Assembly (NCBI RefSeq): GCF_008831285.2
Contig: NC_045141.1
Location: forward strand, 2,792,001 to 2,856,000
Length of the DNA: 64,000 bases
Direction of reading: 5' to 3'
Source of the DNA: Nymphaea colorata
Taxonomy: Eukaryota > Streptophyta > Magnoliopsida > Nymphaeales > Nymphaeaceae
Numbering within the stretch: the first letter of the stretch is position 1; each line of letters opens with the position of its first letter. The notes under the pieces were generated by a model. That model was not told the origin of the DNA. It did not search any database and worked only from the letters and a program-made list of their open reading frames with translations. The position numbers were made by a program, and so were the translations under genes. Of the stretch, positions 48,601 to 54,600 are shown in pieces.

Positions 48601-51600
48601 TGTCAACTAGAATAGCATCATCGTAGTTATTTTCCTTCGAGTCAGAGTCTATCGAGTCAAAGGGCTTTTGAGCTCATTCATGTAGATGTCTGGGGGACTA
48701 GTCGGGTCTCAAGTTGGTCTTTATTCAAATACTATCTCATCATTGTTTATGATTTTTCTAGTATCTTGGGTCTTCCTCTTAAAAGAGAGGTCAACATTGT
48801 TATGTATTCTCAAATATTTCATTATTGAAATAAAGACTCGGTTTGAGGTTTTAATCAAAACTGTTCGTACTGATAATGCTCTTGAGTTCAAATCTGCATA
48901 GTTGCTTCAATTCTACAAGGGTCATAACATTTTTCCTCAATATACTTTCCTGCATACCTCATAACAAAATGGAGTCGCCGAATGAAAGCATCAGCATCTT
49001 CTAGATGTTGCTCGTACCATTATTTTCCAAATGAACTTGCCTTCTATGTTTTGGAGGGATGCTATACTGATTGCTTGTTATCTTATTAACCGAAAGCCCT
49101 CGTCGTCTATTGAGAATAAAATCCCTATATAAGTCCTATATCAAACCTATCTTTGCTTTACCCCCTAAAGTATTTGGGTGCTCCAGCTTTGTGCATATTC
49201 TTGGTCCAAGAAGAGACAAACTTTCAGCCCAGTGTATCAAATGTGTCTTTCTAGGGCACCCAAGAAATCACAAAGGGTACTGGTGCTATGATCCCTCACT
49301 AAAGAGAATATCGGAGTGGACGTTACCTTTTTCGAGTCTCAACCATACTTCCCTAGTCATGCTCCTTCTCAAAACATTGAGATGCCATCTCCTCCTTTGC
49401 TCGTTCCTCCAGTTTCTTTAGAGTCTATTCCAATTCCGTCCTCTCATATTGACAATGATGTCTCTCGATTCCATGATCCACCTCTTGTTTATACTCATCG
49501 TGACACCACCTCTCATGATTATCCACCGTCTTTTTCTCAAAAGGTGAGTATACTTGTTAACCTTGACACTCTTGAGGATGTTCCCTATGCAGTTGGTGAT
49601 CCTATGATTAGTGATGATTTATCCATGAGGAAAGAGAAACAACAATGTACCATTTACCCGATTTCCAAGTTTGTTACTACTAATAGACTCAGCAAACATG
49701 TGCACCAGTTTATTACAGCCTTGTCAGTTTCTTCCATTCCTGTTAGCCACCAGCAAGCTCTTCTTGATCCTAAGTGGTGGAAGGCCATGGAAGAAGAAAT
49801 GGAGGCATTGGTATCTCGATGAACTTGGGATCCTGTTTATCCTCCTTCAAATGCAGATATAGTTCGCTCCAAGTGGGTATTCGCCATTAAATATCACTCA
49901 GACGGATCAGTGGAGCGGTACAAGGCACAACTAGTTGCCAAAGGGTGCACTCAGACATATGGTATTGACTTCTTTGAGACCTTCTCCTCTGTTGTTTGAT
50001 TGGGAACTATTCATTTGGTAACCTTTGTAGCTATTTATTCTGGTTGGAACTTATATCAGCTTGATGTTAAAATTGCTTTTCTCTATGGAGATCTTTCTAA
50101 TACAGTATATATGCAACGACCTCCTGGCTTTGAGCGACAGGGGGAGTGTTTCAAAGTATGCTTATTGAAGAAGGCGATCTATGGTCTCACACAAAGTCCA
50201 CGAGCATGACTAGTTTTGGTTTTGAACGATCTCCCTTTGATCATTCTTTGTTCATTAAGAAGAGTGAAAGAAGTATTGTAGCAATGGTTGTGTATGTGGA
50301 TGATATCATTTTGACAAATGATAATGAACATGAGATTAAGAAACTAAGAAGTATCTATAAAAGCAATTTGTTACCAAAGACCTTGGTCCTCTTAGATACT
50401 TCTTGGGAATTGAAATGTCGAGGAACAAAGAAGTTGTTCTCTCTCAAAGAAAGTATGTACTTGATTTATTGTAGGAGACAAGTATGCTTTGGAGCAAAAC
50501 CCGCAAGCATTCCAATGAATTCCAAAGTTCATCTTCATGATGATGAATCAAAGCCTATAAACAGTACATCTTACATGTCATTGATTGGGAAGCTTCTATA
50601 TGTGACTGTTACTAGACATGTCATTGATTGGGAAACTTCTATATGTGACTGTTACTAGACTGGACATATCCTTGGCTGTTGGGAGGCTTAGCCAGTTTAT
50701 GGACAAGCCTAGTAGAGTTCATTGGGAAGCAGCCTTGATGGTGTTGAGGTTTCTAAAGTCGACTCTAGGGAAGGACCTCTTATTCCAAAAAAGACCTTCT
50801 TTAGATATAAAGGCATACTCTGATGCTGACTATGCAAGTTTACCGATGAATGGAAATCCACTACTGAATTTTGTGTATTTGTTGGGAGCAATCTTATATC
50901 ATGGAGAAGTAAGAAGCAAACGGTAGTGGCCAAGTGGCTCAAACTGTTGCAGAAATTTTGTGGATAAAATCTGTGTTGGATGGTCTTGGTGTTCAAGTAA
51001 AATTACCAATAAAGATGATGTGCGATAATAAGGCGGCTACACATGTTGCCTTATTATTTCATTGGCGGTGCTGAAGGGTTGGGAGATGTGCCAACTCAAT
51101 GTGAAAAATGTCTTTCTCAATGGAGATCTCGAAGAGGAGGTGTATATGTGCATGCCACCAGGTTTTGAGAAACCTGGAAAATGCTGTAAACTGAAGAAGG
51201 CTTTGTATGGGCTCAAACAGTCTCCTCGAGCATGGTTTGAACGTCTCAGGCTTGTTATGAAGAAGCATGGCTACAAACAAGGAAATGGAGACCATACCTT
51301 GTTCGTAAAGAGGATAGAGAGTAAAGTTACTCTACTGTTGGTTTATGTTGATGATATGATTGTTACAGGTGATGATAAAGAAGAGATAACAAGATTAAAG
51401 GGTTTACTATCGACTGAATTTGATCTAAAGGACCTTGGCAAGCTTAAGTATTTCCTTGGTATTGAAATTGCAAGATCAGGTACAACTCTTGTACTTAGTC
51501 AAAGGAAGTATACCTTGGATCTATTGAAGGAGACATGAAAACTGGGATGCAGACCAGCCTCTACTCCTATAGATGCTGGGCACAAACTTGGTAGCAAGGA

Positions 51601-54600
51601 TGAAGAACTTTTGTGTGAAGAAGCTAAAGGGAGATAACAACGTCTAGTTGGTAAATTGATATACCTCACTCTAACTAGACCAGATATCACCTTTGCTGTA
51701 AATGTGATGAGCCAGTTTATGCATGCACCTACAGATGTGCACTTGAAGGCTGTAGATAGAATCCTGTGTTACCTGAAAAAGAATCCTGGCAAGGGACTTC
51801 TATATGTGAAACAAATGTCTATTGAAATTGAAGGGTATTCTGATGCAGACTGGGCAGACTGTGTTGACACCAGAAGATCTACTTCAGGGTACTGCGTCTA
51901 CTTGGGGGGAAATCTAGTTGTTTGGAGAAGCAAGAGACAAGATGTTTGTTCCCGCTCAAGTGTAGAGGCTGAATATAGGGCTGTTGCTACTGGAGTATCA
52001 GAGTTGTTATGGCTGAAGATCTTGCTGACAGATATTGGGATAGAGATTGAAGGGCCTATGAGGATGTACTGTGATAATAAGTCTGCGATTAACTTGGCTA
52101 ACAATCCAGTGCTTCATGATCGAACAAAGCATGTGGAGATTGACCGTCATTTCATCAGAGAAAGAATTGATGCTAGGGAGTTAACATTGCCGTACATGAA
52201 GTCTGAAGACCAAACTGCTGATATTCTAACTAAGGCCTTAAATGTAACTCCATTTGAGAGAAATGTATCTATGTTGGGCATGTTTGATATGTATGCCCAA
52301 CTTGAGGGGGAGTGTTGACGGATCTTGTTGTTTGGGTCTGGGTCTGGACCCGATCCGGTATGTCCTGGTTTAGGACTACTTATACCTTTGTAAACCCTAA
52401 TCTTGTGTGTAAATGAAGAATTAAGAGAGAGAGTGTCTGGCGGCTAGTGGGCACCGACCTCCTCACCTGTGGTTTTCTCCCTCTTGTTGAGGGTTTTCCA
52501 CGTTACATCAAGTGTTTTTTACGCTTTTACTATTTCAACACTAACAATCCAGTTTTCCATGAAAGAACAAAGCATATTGAAGTAGACTGTCATTACATTC
52601 GTGATCTTGTGCAGGCTGGAGCTATATCCACCATTCGTGTTGTTTCAAAAGGGCTAGTTGCAGATACGTTTACCAAACCTCTCCCAATTGCAGATTTTGT
52701 TAGATCCTCTAACAAGCTGAGCATGATAGATATTTATGCTCTAGCTTGAGGGGGAGTATTGGAAGATAAGTTTAGGTGTTTTGTTGGTTATTAGCAATTT
52801 CTAGAAGTTAATGATGTCCTTATTCTTTTATTATAGTTAGTCCAGGCCTTCTTTAATAATTTCTATTTTTGTATTGTTTTCTCTACGCTAATCTCTTTTA
52901 ACATGAGATTAGGGTTATTGTGAATAAATTTTTTTACTCTCTCTCTTCCTCACGTTCTCTCCTCCTTCCTCCCTAACTCTCCAAACGACATTAGTCTCCA
53001 CTAGTCCTTTTAGAACCATGACCAACTCATCCCTGACCTAATCTCGACAACTTGGTCAATCAATGAGAGTTAGGATAGGCCTTCACTGTGGTTGAAGGGG
53101 AAAAACAAACTTTACGAGTTTTGGTAAAGCATATCAGTTTAGGGTCTATGTTTGCCATACATATATATATTTTTTCCCAAGTTGATTTTAGAGGTAATAA
53201 GTGGGGAAATTTGCCACATTTGTTGAACTTTAGATTATCCTTTCTTTGATCAAATCTCAACTGTTAATAATAATACTATTATTATTAATAGTAATTGTCA
53301 GAACAGTGCATGTGGTGTACTGGTCTTAAAACGACAACCACTTCATCAAGAGTCCAAGTTCACATTTGAGCTGGCCATTGAGCTTATGTAAGTCGATTCT
53401 GTAAAAGGGCAGCTGTGCCTTTTCCCTTCACTCACGTATGTGGGTGTGTTACATGTGAAGGGCCTTGTTAGTCATGTTCATGCTAAGATTATCTCTACTA
53501 TGCATGGGGAGTCACTGGTTGAATAGTTTGAAATTTTATCCCTTTAGGGGTTGCCTCCTGAATGCAGTCATACCTTTACTTCTGGGGTGCAAGGTTTCTG
53601 AGTTTCTTTTGAACAAATTAAATTATGACCTCAGTGAGCAATCATTCATGTCTTCAGTTTGTTCTATCTTTTATGTTTTGAGGTATCTATCCATTTCCTT
53701 CTTGTCCAGTGAGGTGCGGATAGAAGGGTTAGAGACTCTGGACTACTTAGACAACTTACACAACAAGGATCGATTTACAGAACAAGGAGATGCCATAACG
53801 TTCGAATCTGAGGTAAGTCTCACTAGCAAAGGCTTCCTTCTTGGCATGTTTTTTTTTTCTTTCTATTGTATATCCAAGTAGAAAGTTGACTCTTTTTATT
53901 TTTTTCCCTTTATATTTAAGGTTGACAGAGTTTATATAAGCACACCAACAAAAATTGCAATTTTGGACCATGAGAAGAAGAGGACATTTGTCTTGCGAAA
54001 GGAAGGACTTCCAGATGCTGGTAAACTTCAGTTTTGCTTATTTTGTTTTTCTCTTTCCCATGGATATTTGTAAGTTTTTGCTTTTCTTTCTCTTGGTCGC
54101 ATTCATATCCCTATCCGTTCTTTTTTAGTTATCTTACCATTTTTTATTTTTTTGATGCATTTGGGGGTCATTTCTGATTGCAATATGAAAAATGCCATTG
54201 TAATATCCTAGATTGTTGTCCTTTGAGTTTTGGATCGTGAAACTAACTGTTCACATTGTGCCTTCCTGTAAGTTTATAAGAATACTGGTTGCTGTTGGAT
54301 GAGCAAAACCATAATTAGCAACTATTATTGTAATGAAATGGTGTGATTTAGTTGTTTCACCAAGCACATGGTCCTTACCTGACTTTTTGTCTTTGAGTTT
54401 TTCTTGCATGATGTGTTGTCATATTTTCCTTTCTAATCATAAAATATACGGTTGCCGTTTGCCTGAAATTGTAATATGAAAATGTCACAATATAAAAGTT
54501 AAGGTGCTCATGTTTCATTTCATATTTGCAATTGTTCATGTATGTGCAAAAGAAAAGTGTTAAATGATGCTTCAGAAAATACAATTTTGTGGTCCTCATA

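Larger units (their letters stand above)
51047..52540 (+). mobile_element. Nested 5'-truncated copia fragment
   Basis: It interrupts the outer RNase H between DNKAATHVA and TNNPVFHE. It begins inside an RT, has RNase H and stop, a polypurine tract (GAGGGGGAG), and a 3' LTR 52313-52540 (TGTTGACGG to TTTCAACA). There is no 5' LTR, gag or integrase. Target-site bases after the LTR are CTAAC with no matching copy on the left, so the left part was deleted after insertion. Confidence 0.85.
46020..52990 (+). mobile_element. Ty1/copia retrotransposon in intron 5
   Basis: LTRs at 46020-46274 and 52757-52990 (about 88 percent similar by eye), a perfect 5-bp TSD TTAGT (46015-46019, 52991-52995), PBS at 46275-46286 and a polypurine tract GAGGGGGAG just before the 3' LTR. 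Order gag, protease, integrase, RT, RNase H identifies copia. It carries a nested fragment of another copia element (51047-52540) in its RNase H. The LTR difference and numerous stops show it is old and inactive. It lies in the same orientation as the host gene. Confidence 0.92.
31281..53709 (+). other. Giant intron 5 of the epimerase gene (22,429 bp)
   Basis: Exon 5 ends SDI(AG) and exon 6 begins (T)GAGGTGCGG, together restoring [19 protein letters not shown] across the intron. Within it lie a MITE (33028-33166), the endogenous pararetrovirus (about 34100-44100), a hAT-like element (44362-45134) and a copia element (46020-52990). 31300-33000 and 45140-46015 are AT-rich sequence without genes. 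The donor is GTATTTG, the acceptor CTTCTTGTCCAG. Confidence 0.88.
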
